Positions 15,206 to 23,543 are shown, counted from the first letter of the stretch. The stretch is 30,060 nt of DNA from DAXETY01 sp051155755 (GCA_051155755.1 DAXETY010000109.1:1-30060), one strand, 5' to 3'. Notes: generated by a model not told the origin, from the letters alone. Program-made: numbers and translations.

Positions 15206-16462
15206 ATGCCGATGTCCACGGAATTCGAACAACGACTCTATCCGATGCTGCCGGAAATCGCCGCGCAATTCGGCACCCCGTTCCACATATACGATGAGGC
15301 CGGCATCCGGAACACCGGTGCTACCCTGATCGAGGCTTTTGCGCCCCTGCCGTGCTTTCGCGAATTCTTTGCCGTCAAAGCCCTTCCGAATCCGAAGATC
15401 CTGGCGATCATGCGGGATATGGGGTTCGGCTTCGACTGCAGCTCCGTTGCCGAGCTCTTGCTCGCCCGAGGTGTGGGCGGCCGGGGGGACGATATCATGT
15501 TCACCTCCAACAACACTTCGCAGCAGGAATTCCAGGTGGCTGCCGATCAGGGCGGATGCATCCAGAATCTCGACGATATCACCATGGTCGCCAAAATTCC
15601 CCGAATGCCCGACCGCATCAGTTTCCGCTACAATCCGGGACCCCGGCGCGGCGGCGGCAACGTGATCATCGGCAACCCGATGGAAGCGAAATACGGCGTG
15701 GCCCACGAGCAGATCATCGACGCTTATCGTGCCGCCATCGGACGAGGCGCACGCCGGTTCGGGATGCATACCATGCTGGTATCCAATGAGCGCAATCCGG
15801 AGTTTATGGTCGACACCGCGCGCATGTTGCTGGAGGTGGCCGAATGGGTCGGTGGAGAGCTGGACATTAAATTCGAATTTTTGAATCTGGGCGGCGGACT
15901 GGGCATTCCCTATCGGCCGCAGGAAACCGCCCTGGATCTGGAGCGCATGTCGGCCGGAATCGTCGCGGCGTTTCGGGAGTTCGAAAAACGCAACGGTTAC
16001 CTTCCCGAGCTGCACCTGGAAAGCGGCCGCTACATGACCGGCCCTCACGGAGTCCTGGTGGTCAGCGCCATCAACCGCAAGGACACCTACCGCACCTACA
16101 TCGGCGTCGATGCGTCCATGTCGGCGCTGATGCGGCCCGGTATGTACGGCGCCTATCACCACATCACGGTACCGGCCCGCGAGACCGCTGTCGAGCGGAC
16201 GGTCGTCGACGTTGTGGGCGCCCTCTGTGAGAACAACGACAAGTTCGCCATCCAGCGGCCGCTGCCGCCGATCGAAATGGGCGATCTGCTTTGCATTCAC
16301 GATACCGGTGCACACGGACACGCCATGGGATTCAATTACAATGGCCGGCTGCGTCCTAAGGAACTGCTGTTGCGGGCAGACGAGCACGTTGAATTGATCC
16401 GCCGGGAGGAAACACTGGAAGATCATTTCGCGACGCTGAATTACGAACCGCGGATATTATGA
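15206..16462 (+). CDS. lysA: Diaminopimelate decarboxylase
   Basis: Last step of lysine synthesis: PLP-dependent decarboxylation of meso-diaminopimelate. The 418-residue protein has the fold type III landmarks: Schiff-base lysine K58 in FFAVKALPNP, the phosphate-binding LNLGGGLGIPY (226-236), ESGRYMTG (272-279), the active-site cysteine C341 in GALCENNDKF, and the C-terminal FNYNGRLRPKELL. CENND differs slightly from the common CES/T-x-D form. It is separated from dapL by 7 bases, and dapL ends within its ribosome site (AAAGGAG). The gene downstream faces the opposite way. A short 7-base stem (16464-16480) follows the stop without a T-run. An amino-acid decarboxylase of the same family with another substrate is possible, but the dapL pairing argues for LysA. 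Confidence 0.92.
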   Translation: MPMSTEFEQRLYPMLPEIAAQFGTPFHIYDEAGIRNTGATLIEAFAPLPCFREFFAVKALPNPKILAIMRDMGFGFDCSSVAELLLARGVGGRGDDIMFTSNNTSQQEFQVAADQGGCIQNLDDITMVAKIPRMPDRISFRYNPGPRRGGGNVIIGNPMEAKYGVAHEQIIDAYRAAIGRGARRFGMHTMLVSNERNPEFMVDTARMLLEVAEWVGGELDIKFEFLNLGGGLGIPYRPQETALDLERMSAGIVAAFREFEKRNGYLPELHLESGRYMTGPHGVLVVSAINRKDTYRTYIGVDASMSALMRPGMYGAYHHITVPARETAVERTVVDVVGALCENNDKFAIQRPLPPIEMGDLLCIHDTGAHGHAMGFNYNGRLRPKELLLRADEHVELIRREETLEDHFATLNYEPRIL

Positions 16463-16527
16463 CCGAAGCGGAGCGTTTCGAACATTCGGACTCGATTTCA
16501 AACCAGGGCGGCGGCCGGACCAGAGGC

Positions 16528-17307
16528 CTAACGCTCCCGCCATTGCGGTTTTCGCTTTTCCAGAAAGGCCCGAATGCCTTCTGCAGCATCCTCGGCGGTG
16601 CACAACCGGGCAAACGCCTCGTTCATGTAATCGAACGCAGTTTCATAATCCATGTCTTCGGCGGTATAAAAGGCCTTTTTGGCGATCTGCAGGGCAACCG
16701 GGCTTTTTTGGGCCAGGGCGCGCGCCCACCGGGCGGTTTCCATATCCAGATCGTCGGCTGCGATGATTTTGTTCACCAGTCCCATCTCCAGGGCTTTCTC
16801 GGCCGGAATCAGCTCACCGAACAGCAGCAGTTCCATGGCCCGCTTACGCCCCACCGAGCGGGCCACCGGAACGACCGGACCGACACAGTTTAAGCCCACG
16901 TTGATGGCGGTCAGACCGATGCGGGCATTGTCGGCGGCTACGGCCAGGTCGGCTGCGGCCACCAAGCCGGCACCATTGGCTGCGGCGACGCCCTGAACCT
17001 GGGCGATGACCGGCTTGCGCATCCGGGTGATTTCCACCAGCGGGGCTTCCATCCGTTCCACCCAGGCGCGATACTCATTGGCGGTTTTGTCGAAATACTC
17101 GTGGATATCGATGCCGGCACAGAATGCTTTTCCCGCGCCCTTCAGAACGATGACGCGCGCCGTCGCGTCCTCGTCCAGCTGTCGCAGTGCCTGAACGAGT
17201 TCTGCGGCCATGGGCGAATTGAAGGTGTTGAGTTGCTGGGGGCGATTGAGGACCAGCTCCGCAACGAAGTCCTCTCCGATGTTCACCTGAAGGTTTTCAA
17301 ATGCCAT
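16528..17307 (-). CDS. Crotonase-fold protein without the hydratase glutamates
   Basis: A 259-residue enoyl-CoA hydratase/isomerase-family protein. The CoA-ester oxyanion hole is visible in AFCAGIDIHEY (62-71) and AAANGAGLVAAADLA (108-122). The two catalytic glutamates of classical hydratases (E144 and E164 in rat) fall on G114 and A134 (IGLTAINVGL), so water addition by the usual mechanism is unlikely. The NVGLN...VGRKRAMELLLFGELI pattern recalls the ECHDC3-like group. The C-terminus FLEKRKPQW is standard. A double ATG at 17305-17310 follows AAAGGAAAG; the second fits the spacing better. A phosphodiester-glycosidase gene lies 47 bases upstream on the same strand. The reaction is unknown. Confidence 0.88.
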   Translation of the reverse strand: MAFENLQVNIGEDFVAELVLNRPQQLNTFNSPMAAELVQALRQLDEDATARVIVLKGAGKAFCAGIDIHEYFDKTANEYRAWVERMEAPLVEITRMRKPVIAQVQGVAAANGAGLVAAADLAVAADNARIGLTAINVGLNCVGPVVPVARSVGRKRAMELLLFGELIPAEKALEMGLVNKIIAADDLDMETARWARALAQKSPVALQIAKKAFYTAEDMDYETAFDYMNEAFARLCTAEDAAEGIRAFLEKRKPQWRER

Positions 17308-17354
17308 CATCTTTCCTTTCCGGTGCCAGTGGAAACGTTTGCGTTTGAACCGAA

Positions 17355-18278
17355 TCACTCCGCACCGGAGCTTCCGGATGGTACCGGATTCCGGATCGGA
17401 ACGATGCCGATTACATTCGGAATCGCCCATGGATGGGCGGCTTCGACCTCCTCACCGCCGGATATTTCCCGGCCTCCGGCGAATTCGAGCTCGGTTCCGC
17501 CCGCATTGATATAAAGCTGGGCGGGAAGTCCTCCTTCGGCATACATGGCCCTTTGGATATCGAGCGGCAGGCGTTTCAGGTTTTCAATCAGGTCGTGGGT
17601 GCTGAACGGAGAGGCGACATAGATGAACAAAACGTGTCCCTGCCGGTCGGTGGCGATGGCCGCCGTGCTCCAGCGTTGGGGCTGTTCGCTCCAGACATTG
17701 CGGCCGGTGCAGGAGATCATGCGGATACTTTGCACCAGCGTGCGGTATTGTTTCCGCCAGCGGGAAAAATCGTCGCATTCGCGGTCGATAATTTTTACGG
17801 GCGGCACGTCCGTTGTACGCCGATCGAATGCCAGAATGGTCATGTCCTTTGACATGCGTGGATTGTTGATGTGACCGGGGCTTTTCATCAGGGAAACGCT
17901 GGTGCGATAGTCTTTTTGATACATGCTGGCGTTGATCGCGGCTTTGAGACGATACCGTCGGCTCCATTGCGCCGTGGTCATCGGCTGCTGGTCCGCAACG
18001 GCGGAGACACTCAGCAGCTTGCATTCAAAAAAGCGGGGGTCGATGCGCAGCACCCGCACGATGGAATCGCCGGATTCGGATCGTTGCGGGGAGAGAAACC
18101 GTCCGTACCATAGTCCCGGTTCCAATGCCTGCCAGGAGTTTTCTTCCGCTGCGTAAATCGGAGGCGCCGGGGAACCGAAGATATTGAACCCGGCGCCCCA
18201 CAGACAAACCAAAACCAGCCAAATTCGAAATCGGAATTTTATGGCTGGATCGATCGGGCGGGCCATTGGACACGTCAT
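17355..18278 (-). CDS. Exported phosphodiester glycosidase (NAGPA-like) family protein
   Basis: A protein of about 307 residues with an N-terminal signal or anchor (KFRFRIWLVLVCLWGAGFNIF) and a domain like that of the mannose-6-phosphate uncovering enzyme. Recognisable parts are AINASMYQKDYRTSVSLM, MTILAFDRR, STAAIATDRQGHVLFIYV and, near the end, MYAEGGLPAQLYINAGG, which takes the place of the family's LDGGGSTT stretch. It would sit in the periplasm or on the membrane; bacterial members act on phosphodiester-linked sugars or cell-wall parts. The open frame extends to 18509. ATG 18278 gives a clean signal peptide, but no start (18278, 18266 or 18320) has a good ribosome site, so the start is uncertain. 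The following crotonase gene may be cotranscribed. Confidence 0.8.
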   Translation of the reverse strand: MTCPMARPIDPAIKFRFRIWLVLVCLWGAGFNIFGSPAPPIYAAEENSWQALEPGLWYGRFLSPQRSESGDSIVRVLRIDPRFFECKLLSVSAVADQQPMTTAQWSRRYRLKAAINASMYQKDYRTSVSLMKSPGHINNPRMSKDMTILAFDRRTTDVPPVKIIDRECDDFSRWRKQYRTLVQSIRMISCTGRNVWSEQPQRWSTAAIATDRQGHVLFIYVASPFSTHDLIENLKRLPLDIQRAMYAEGGLPAQLYINAGGTELEFAGGREISGGEEVEAAHPWAIPNVIGIVPIRNPVPSGSSGAE

Positions 18279-18837
18279 TTGGTGTTTAAGCGGAGTGTGC
18301 AAACTCCGGAAATCCCCCATGTGAACTTCGCGATTTGGAGCCGGTATTCGCTCGAACCGGCGAGGCGTATTTCCCCGCAGCGAGGATCGATCAACGGTTG
18401 CCGAAGCCGGATCGTTAAAAATCATAACGGATTTTTTAGATACGCGCAATCGATACCGAAACCCGTCATCCGTTCCGTTCATCCGCACACGTGAGTTTGC
18501 TGGCAGCAAACCCTACCGAAACCGGCAGCCGTTTTTCAACGGCGAACCGCCGGAGATCCTTGTTCCCAAATGGCTCGCCGGTCGGTTCCATGGATTCGGC
18601 CATCCAAACCGGAATCCACCTGCATCGGCGGCTGGACGTTCATTCAAAGCGAAACCGAACAGGTTTTTTAAAGTTGCCGGATGGTATTTCAGTTGATCTG
18701 CAGCGAAATCCGGGGTACATCCAAATACCGCGAGCGTTGCGCCCACTTGGTTTGGGTGAATCCGCCCGCAAAGGCTTGGTTCACCGCTGGTGTGTTTTAT
18801 ACAATGGAATGAACGCGTCACCCCCGGGAAAGGAATC
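18279..18837. other. Intergenic stretch without a recognised gene
   Basis: This 559-base gap lies between divergent genes. Open frames here (up to 116 codons) overlap each other on both strands, lack ribosome sites and show no protein-like composition. The only structure I see is an inverted repeat at 18495-18511, GTTTGCT-GGC-AGCAAAC, which could be an operator or a small hairpin. Confidence 0.5.
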
Positions 18838-19131
18838 ATGAATACGCTGGACTATGCTTTCATTCTCCTGCTTGCCATCTCTTTGGTAGCGGCGGTATCT
18901 TCCTTTGCCTTGATCGAAAAATACCTGTTGGCGCGCCGTCTGGTGAACCCGAAGGCCAGCCATCCGGACGTACTCGATTTTTATAAGAAGTACATCGTCC
19001 ATACCCGAAATCAGAGTGGCAGAATTGGTTGGCCGTTTCTCATTCATGCGTCCGCCGCCGCCACTTTTATGCTGGGTGGCGCCGTATATGCGATCCTGCG
19101 TCTGGCCCCCTGGGTTTTGTCACGGTTTTAA
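18838..19131 (+). CDS. Small two-helix membrane protein
   Basis: A 97-residue protein of unknown family. Two hydrophobic segments are evident: residues about 5-27 (DYAFILLLAISLVAAVSSFAL) and 66-92 (FLIHASAAATFMLGGAVYAIL, then RLAPWVL). A charged section joins them (EKYLLARRLVNPKASHPDV, KYIVHTRNQSGR). Two membrane helices with a polar linker are typical of small regulatory or accessory membrane proteins, but there is no motif to assign a job. ATG 18838 has an AAAGGA ribosome site. The stop overlaps the 3' end of a small ORF on the opposite strand by four bases. Confidence 0.65.
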   Translation: MNTLDYAFILLLAISLVAAVSSFALIEKYLLARRLVNPKASHPDVLDFYKKYIVHTRNQSGRIGWPFLIHASAAATFMLGGAVYAILRLAPWVLSRF

Positions 19132-19424
19132 CTTTTGAGACGCGCCTGGGCCCATTCAGGGCAAAGACGGATCGCTGAAATCCTCATTTGATATTCTCCC
19201 CTGCCGACGGGACCTTCAACGGCGATCCCCAAAAATTGAATTTCACCGTCGCCGCAGAAGTCGTTGCGCATATTTGAATATCGTGCAACGACTTCTTCCT
19301 TGTATCTGTTTACACTGTGAAATGCTTGCCCTGTGCAACACGCAGTCCGTTGCACTGGGGCGAAGCCGATTTCACCGGGGCGGCAACCGCGACAATCGTA
19401 CAATTCAGGACTGGGAGTGGCCAT
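19128..19424 (-). CDS. Small cysteine-containing orphan protein
   Basis: A 98-residue open frame, not recognised. It has CRGC near the N-terminus (DCRGCRPGEIGF), then ACC, FCGDGE and RLCPEW, six cysteines in all, which could bind a metal. The C-terminal half (IQFLGIAVEGPVGRGEYQM) looks protein-like, and codon use resembles that of neighbouring genes. ATG 19424 has a G-rich site upstream (GGGGGTCTGATC). The frame is open to 19607, but the extra part is not convincing. Against it: there is no recognised family, and it converges with and overlaps the membrane-protein gene by four bases. Confidence 0.4.
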   Translation of the reverse strand: MATPSPELYDCRGCRPGEIGFAPVQRTACCTGQAFHSVNRYKEEVVARYSNMRNDFCGDGEIQFLGIAVEGPVGRGEYQMRISAIRLCPEWAQARLKS

Positions 19425-19667
19425 GATCAGACCCCCCTGCCGTGATTCCGGTGACTTCGAAATGGCAAGAAACGGGTTGCCCATTTTCCAAACGTTGAAT
19501 ACATTGACACCGGTAAGACGCCGGTGATACCGATCCGATCCCGGCATAATCGCGGTGGCAGGCAGGTGCGCGGAGTAGAAATTGACAACTTGTTTTGCCG
19601 GGGGCAAAGATACAACGATTGGAATTGTCAGACCTCAAAAGACCCCTTCACGAATGCGCGGGAAGCC

Positions 19668-20555
19668 ATGAGCGCAATGCAAAAATTGTCCGAAGACTAC
19701 CAGCGGGTGGAAGCGGCGATCCGCTACCTGGAGCAAAACGAACACCGCCAGCCTTCACTTAAAGAGGTTGCCGGCGGCGTCGGGCTGAGTGAATTCTACT
19801 TTCAACGGCTGTTCAGTCGTTGGGTTGGTATCAGTCCCAAACGGTTTCTGCAGTACCTGACCAAGGAATCCGCCAAAAAACGCCTGGAGGCGTCGAGCAG
19901 CGTGTTGGACGCCGCCCTGGAAAGCGGGCTGTCGGGACCGGGCAGACTCCACGATCTGTTTGTTTCATGTGAGGCCGTAACCCCTGGGGAATACAAGCAA
20001 CGCGGGCGCGGTTTGCGTATCTCCTTTGGATTTCACCCCACGCCATTTGGTGAGTGCATGCTGGCCGTCACCGCTCGCGGCATCTGTACCCTGCGCTTTG
20101 TCTGCGGTGATGACCGCCACCGCATTCTGGAGCAGCTGGCACGGAAATGGAAATTCGCCGATCTGGTGTCGGCTCCGAAGACCACCTTGCCTCTGGCGCT
20201 GTCGATTTTCGCCCGCGACGCCGCGCGGATTTCATCCCCCCTTTATCTGCACGTTCGGGGGACCAACTTTCAGCTCAAAGTCTGGGAGGCGCTGCTGAAA
20301 ATTCCGCCGGGCCGGGTTGTCAGCTACGAAGATGTCGCCCGTTACATCGGCCGGCCAACCGCGGCCCGGGCCGTGGGCAATGCGGTCGGCAGCAATCCCA
20401 TTCCCTTTTTGATTCCCTGCCATCGAGTCATTCGAAAGTTCGGGGACTTCGGCAATTACGGAGAAGGCCCCCGACGCAAGAAAGCCATTCTGGCCTGGGA
20501 AGCCGCCCGGGCCGATGCCTCCAGACCGGACCCGCGATCCGGCGCAGTGTCATGA
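19668..20555 (+). CDS. Ada-like regulator: AraC helix-turn-helix fused to O6-alkylguanine-DNA methyltransferase
   Basis: A 295-residue bifunctional DNA-repair protein. Residues about 12-110 form an AraC-type domain (SLKEVAGGVGLSEFYFQRLFSRWVGISPKRFLQ). Residues about 118-285 form the suicidal methyltransferase that removes alkyl groups from O6-guanine. The acceptor cysteine is C251 in IPCHRVI, with the Asn hinge and RAVGNAVGSNP just before it and the DNA-reading VWEALLKIPPGRVVSYEDVA helix. The N-terminal zinc/methylphosphotriester domain of E. coli Ada is absent, so methyl-phosphate sensing by that route is not expected. ATG 19668 is preceded by GGGAAG. A PLP decarboxylase follows 57 bases later on the same strand, with no functional link that I can see. 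Confidence 0.92.
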   Translation: MSAMQKLSEDYQRVEAAIRYLEQNEHRQPSLKEVAGGVGLSEFYFQRLFSRWVGISPKRFLQYLTKESAKKRLEASSSVLDAALESGLSGPGRLHDLFVSCEAVTPGEYKQRGRGLRISFGFHPTPFGECMLAVTARGICTLRFVCGDDRHRILEQLARKWKFADLVSAPKTTLPLALSIFARDAARISSPLYLHVRGTNFQLKVWEALLKIPPGRVVSYEDVARYIGRPTAARAVGNAVGSNPIPFLIPCHRVIRKFGDFGNYGEGPRRKKAILAWEAARADASRPDPRSGAVS

Positions 20556-20612
20556 CCGGTCGCCGGACCCGAACTCGGCAGAGCACCATTCAATCACGGA
20601 GAACCATATTCA

Positions 20613-22055
20613 ATGGCCGCCTCATTTGTCACCAATGCCCGGATCGTTGTTGAATCACTGGCCGATTACTACCGGGATTCGATGTCCCGCCGCCGCCCGG
20701 TCATCTCTCAACGTCCTTTGGGCCAGTTGATCGAGGAACTGGAACTCAAGCAGCTGGCCGTAGAAGGGGGATTGGATGGAGAACGGCTGCAGCGATTTCT
20801 GCAGCGTTATCTGGATGCCACCACCCGTTTGCATCATCCGGCCTATTTGGCACACCAGGTCGCCGTACCCCATCCGAACGGTGCACTGGCTGCGCTCATC
20901 GATGGATTTACCAACAACGCAATGGCCATTTACGAAATGGGGCCCCCGGCGGCCGCCATCGAATATTTCATCATCCAGTGGCTGCTGCAGAAAATCGGTT
21001 GGCATTCACCGCCCGAAAAGCCACCCGATGCATCCGGTCCCGGCGGTGTGCTGACCCATGGGGGGTCACTTGCCAACTTGACCGCCTTGCTGGCCGCCCG
21101 GGCACGGGCGGCACCCGAGGCCTGGAAAGACGGCAACCCCGGAGATCTGGCTCTTCTGGTACCGGCGGCCGCGCATTATTCGATCGCCCGTGCGGCCGGT
21201 ATCCTCGGTATCGGGGTAAAACATCTTTACCTGCTGGAGACCGATTCGCGGGGACTGGTTCGACCTGACCGTCTCGAGGAAGCCTATCGGCAGGTTTGCG
21301 GCGATGGGCGCCGGCCGCTGGCACTGGTGGCGAATGCCTGCAGCACCGCTACCGGGCTTTTTGACCCGCTCGAGGAAATCGGTGCTTTCTGCCGGGAGCG
21401 AAGCATCTGGTTTCATGTGGATGGAGCCCACGGGGCCGGGGCTTTGCTTTCGGCCACATACCGCAGCCGATTGGGCGGGGTGGAACATGCCGACTCCCTG
21501 GTCTGGGATGCCCACAAGCTCATGCGGACACCCACGCTGTGCGCCGCCGTGCTGGTCAAGGACAGCCGCGATCTGGACCAGGCCTTTCAGCAGGAAGCCG
21601 GCTATCTGTTTCATGATAAGGATCAGCCCGGTGTCGATTTTATTCACCGCACCGTGGAATGCACCAAAGCCGGACTGGGATTGAAATTTTTTGCCGTGCT
21701 GGGAACCCTCGGAGAAAAGGGTCTTTCCGATTACATCGATCGCCAGTTCCGCTTGGCGGAGGCAGCCTACCGTTACATCGACGATCAGCCGGATTTCGAA
21801 TGTCCGCTACAGCCCATGAGCAACATTCTTTGTTTCGGATTTCGCAACCGCAAAATCGACCCGCTGGCGGTTCGCCGGCGTTTGATTGCGCAAGGGGCGT
21901 TCTACCTGTCGAGTGCTGACATCGGCCCGCGCCGTTATCTGCGGCTGGTGTTGATGAACCCGGAAACCTCGCTGGAAGACATTGAAAGACTGCTGGCCGC
22001 GATCCGCATGGTTGTATCGCAATTGCGAGCACCCTCGCAATCCGCCTTAAAATAA
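20613..22055 (+). CDS. PLP-dependent group II amino-acid decarboxylase
   Basis: A 480-residue decarboxylase of the glutamate / 2,4-diaminobutyrate / aromatic amino acid type. Landmarks: HPAYLAHQVAVPHP near the N-terminus, GVLTHGGSLANLTAL (146-160, cofactor phosphate site), AHYSIARAAG with the histidine stacked on PLP, NACSTATGLFDPL, WFHVDGAHGAG (266-276, PLP-binding aspartate) and the Schiff-base lysine K302 in WDAHKLMRTP. The C-terminal part (SNILCFGFR...YLRLVLMNPET) is complete. The exact substrate cannot be assigned; L-2,4-diaminobutyrate, aspartate or an aromatic amino acid are candidates. ATG 20613 is preceded by GGAG at a rather long distance. The gene follows the Ada-like gene and is followed by a row of hairpins. 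Confidence 0.9.
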   Translation: MAASFVTNARIVVESLADYYRDSMSRRRPVISQRPLGQLIEELELKQLAVEGGLDGERLQRFLQRYLDATTRLHHPAYLAHQVAVPHPNGALAALIDGFTNNAMAIYEMGPPAAAIEYFIIQWLLQKIGWHSPPEKPPDASGPGGVLTHGGSLANLTALLAARARAAPEAWKDGNPGDLALLVPAAAHYSIARAAGILGIGVKHLYLLETDSRGLVRPDRLEEAYRQVCGDGRRPLALVANACSTATGLFDPLEEIGAFCRERSIWFHVDGAHGAGALLSATYRSRLGGVEHADSLVWDAHKLMRTPTLCAAVLVKDSRDLDQAFQQEAGYLFHDKDQPGVDFIHRTVECTKAGLGLKFFAVLGTLGEKGLSDYIDRQFRLAEAAYRYIDDQPDFECPLQPMSNILCFGFRNRKIDPLAVRRRLIAQGAFYLSSADIGPRRYLRLVLMNPETSLEDIERLLAAIRMVVSQLRAPSQSALK

Positions 22056-22120
22056 GGTTGCGTTGCTCCGGCGACCGTTTGATTCATACCCAAACCGGGT
22101 GCTACTGCAAGTTCAACATC

Positions 22121-22205
22121 GAAGCACAAAAGTGCTTCTGTCTCTTCTTGCCCGCGGCATGTGCCGCAGGAAGAAAATTCAAGCCACCCGCGAAGCGGAT
22201 GGCTT
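22121..22205. repeat. Row of three hairpins after the decarboxylase
   Basis: Three stem-loops in 85 bases: GAAGCAC-AAAA-GTGCTTC (22121-22138, followed by TGTCTCTTCTT, so possibly the decarboxylase terminator); a branched stem at 22145-22175 built on GCGGC-ATGT-GCCGC with outer TTCTT/AAGAA; and 22181-22205 built on AAGCCA...TGGCTT with an inner CCGC/GCGG. The first has an imperfect counterpart near 8706-8731. The cluster resembles the palindromic extragenic elements of other genomes. Confidence 0.5.
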
Positions 22206-22222
22206 ATTGACTACCGTGCTCC

Positions 22223-22259
22223 AAAAAAAAGCCGTTGCCCGAAACGGGAAACGGCTTTT
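22223..22259 (-). terminator. Rho-independent terminator of the small lipoprotein gene
   Basis: AAAAGCCGTT-G-CCCG (22227-22241) pairs with CGGG-A-AACGGCTTTT (22245-22259) around an AAA loop. On the minus strand it is followed by eight T, a textbook intrinsic terminator 50 bases after the lipoprotein stop. It also carries TTTT on the plus strand and may work in both directions. Confidence 0.85.
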
Positions 22260-22308
22260 GGATGTGTTGCCGGGGTCCGTGTACAACGCCGAACCCCGAC
22301 CGATCCGG

Positions 22309-22533
22309 TTACTGTGCCGGTACGTAGGGAATATCGATGCCCCACCAGGCCTGTTCGTCCGACATTTGAGCGGTTTCGGCCGTGGGATTGTTGTATCCCC
22401 ACAGGCTGAAAGCCGCATGATCCCAGTTTCTGTACATGGAATCATGCTCGTAAAATTCGGACTCCGTTGCCAAGTGTCCGCACCCCATGGTGAACAGGGC
22501 CAGGACCATACTGATAACTAGAAGCTTCTTCAT
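22309..22533 (-). CDS. Small lipoprotein
   Basis: A 74-residue lipoprotein: MKKLLVISMVLALFTMGC is a complete lipobox signal (cleavage before C18), leaving a mature peptide of 57 residues. The mature part is rich in aromatic residues (EFYEHDSMYRNWDHAAFSLW, GYNN, EQAWWGIDIPYVP). I recall similar short lipoproteins with the SxFYxHDxMYxNWDH pattern in sulfate reducers, but no function is known. It has its own transcription unit: a good sigma-70 promoter (22619-22646), an AAAGGAGG ribosome site at ideal distance and a strong terminator. This complete cassette suggests high expression. Confidence 0.82.
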   Translation of the reverse strand: MKKLLVISMVLALFTMGCGHLATESEFYEHDSMYRNWDHAAFSLWGYNNPTAETAQMSDEQAWWGIDIPYVPAQ

Positions 22534-22618
22534 GGTTCCTCCTTTCAGAACAAAACCGGTTGTCGTTTCCTGGCTGCGTACCCCTCACATACGATCAACC
22601 GATCACAATGTGTGCTTC

Positions 22619-22646
22619 ACTATATTGCGCTCATAGTCGATGTCAA
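22619..22646 (-). promoter_or_regulatory. Strong sigma-70 promoter of the small lipoprotein
   Basis: Minus strand TTGACA (22641-22646), a 16-base spacer and TATAGT (22619-22624), about 80 bases before the lipoprotein ATG. This lies in the 341-base gap 22534-22874. On the other strand the gap offers only a weaker candidate for the next gene, TTGAAG (22755-22760) with TATAAA (22780-22785) and a long 19-base spacer. Confidence 0.65.
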
Positions 22647-22874
22647 GTGGGCGAAACAAAATTCCATTCGGTTTCGAAATCCGGCGGCAAGGCCGAAATT
22701 TGGCACCGCCTCTGACGATTTTTGACGCCCCCGCCCTTCACCTGCCCGGACCACTTGAAGACTAACGTTCCTTTATTTTTATAAAAAAACGATTTTTTGT
22801 TCAATGGCCCGCTTCTTGCAATTTTGAACCCGAGGCGAACTCTCACACAGCGAACTGAAAGTGTTTCCTGCCCG

Positions 22875-23543
22875 ATGAATATTTGCAATTTCCGAAAAAA
22901 GCAAGTTCTTTTGTGGATACCACCGATTCTGACAGTGTTGTTCATCTTCGGATGTGTCGGCAGCCCCGAACGGCGGCACCCCGAATTCCAGAGTCGCATT
23001 CACCCCATCAAAACCCTTTATTTAATGCCGCCCGACGCCCTTGTCCTTGAGCATGCGGTATCTGGCGGCGTCCGGCCGGATCCGGCCCGCAGTCGGGAGT
23101 TCGGCGACCGATTCGCCCATCAGGTCGCCGAGCAATTTCGGTTGAAAGACTACCGGGTCATGCCGTTTTCTATCGAATCCGACCGCAGTGACATCGGCGA
23201 AATCATGGCCCTGTATCAGGCGGTGAATAAATCCATCCAGCTGCACACTTACGGGCCTTCCATTTTTCCGGAGAAATGTGACCAGTTCGAATATTCGGTC
23301 GGTGCGGTGGAATCGTTCCTGGCCCGAAAGGGCGCTGACGGGTTGTTGTTTGTCAGGGTGCGTGACCGGAACACCCCCGGACGTTACCGTACGTACGTAA
23401 GTCTGGCGGTGGCCGGCACCAACGGAGATATTCTCTGGTACAGTGCCGGCGGCACCAAAAGCGCGGTCGAATCCCGGCGCGAGGAACCGACCGTGAAACT
23501 GGTTCAATCCCTTGTGCACAGCTTTCCGGAGGCGGTTCGTTGA
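22875..23543 (+). CDS. Lipoprotein coupled to an M48 protease
   Basis: A 222-residue lipoprotein of unknown family. The signal ends in LFIFGCVG (lipobox cysteine at about residue 27). The mature part reads like a GNA1162/CsgG-type periplasmic lipoprotein: IKTLYLMPPDALVLE, a helix (FGDRFAHQVAEQFRLKDYRV), then GADGLLFVRVRD and a VSLAVAGTNGDILW beta hairpin followed by a C-terminal helix (VKLVQSLVHSFPE). That resemblance is only of pattern. The stop codon overlaps the TTG start of the M48 protease (TTGA), pointing to translational coupling and a shared role at the envelope. ATG 22875 lacks a good ribosome site but begins the signal peptide. Confidence 0.75.
   Translation: MNICNFRKKQVLLWIPPILTVLFIFGCVGSPERRHPEFQSRIHPIKTLYLMPPDALVLEHAVSGGVRPDPARSREFGDRFAHQVAEQFRLKDYRVMPFSIESDRSDIGEIMALYQAVNKSIQLHTYGPSIFPEKCDQFEYSVGAVESFLARKGADGLLFVRVRDRNTPGRYRTYVSLAVAGTNGDILWYSAGGTKSAVESRREEPTVKLVQSLVHSFPEAVR

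Noticed and set aside
15134..16426. 430-residue minus-strand ORF opposite lysA
   Set aside because: Antisense of a well-conserved PLP decarboxylase. Histidine- and valine-rich with no ribosome site or motif.
16464..16480. Terminator after lysA
   Set aside because: A 7-base stem with one G-T pair and no T-run. Mentioned under lysA but not called.
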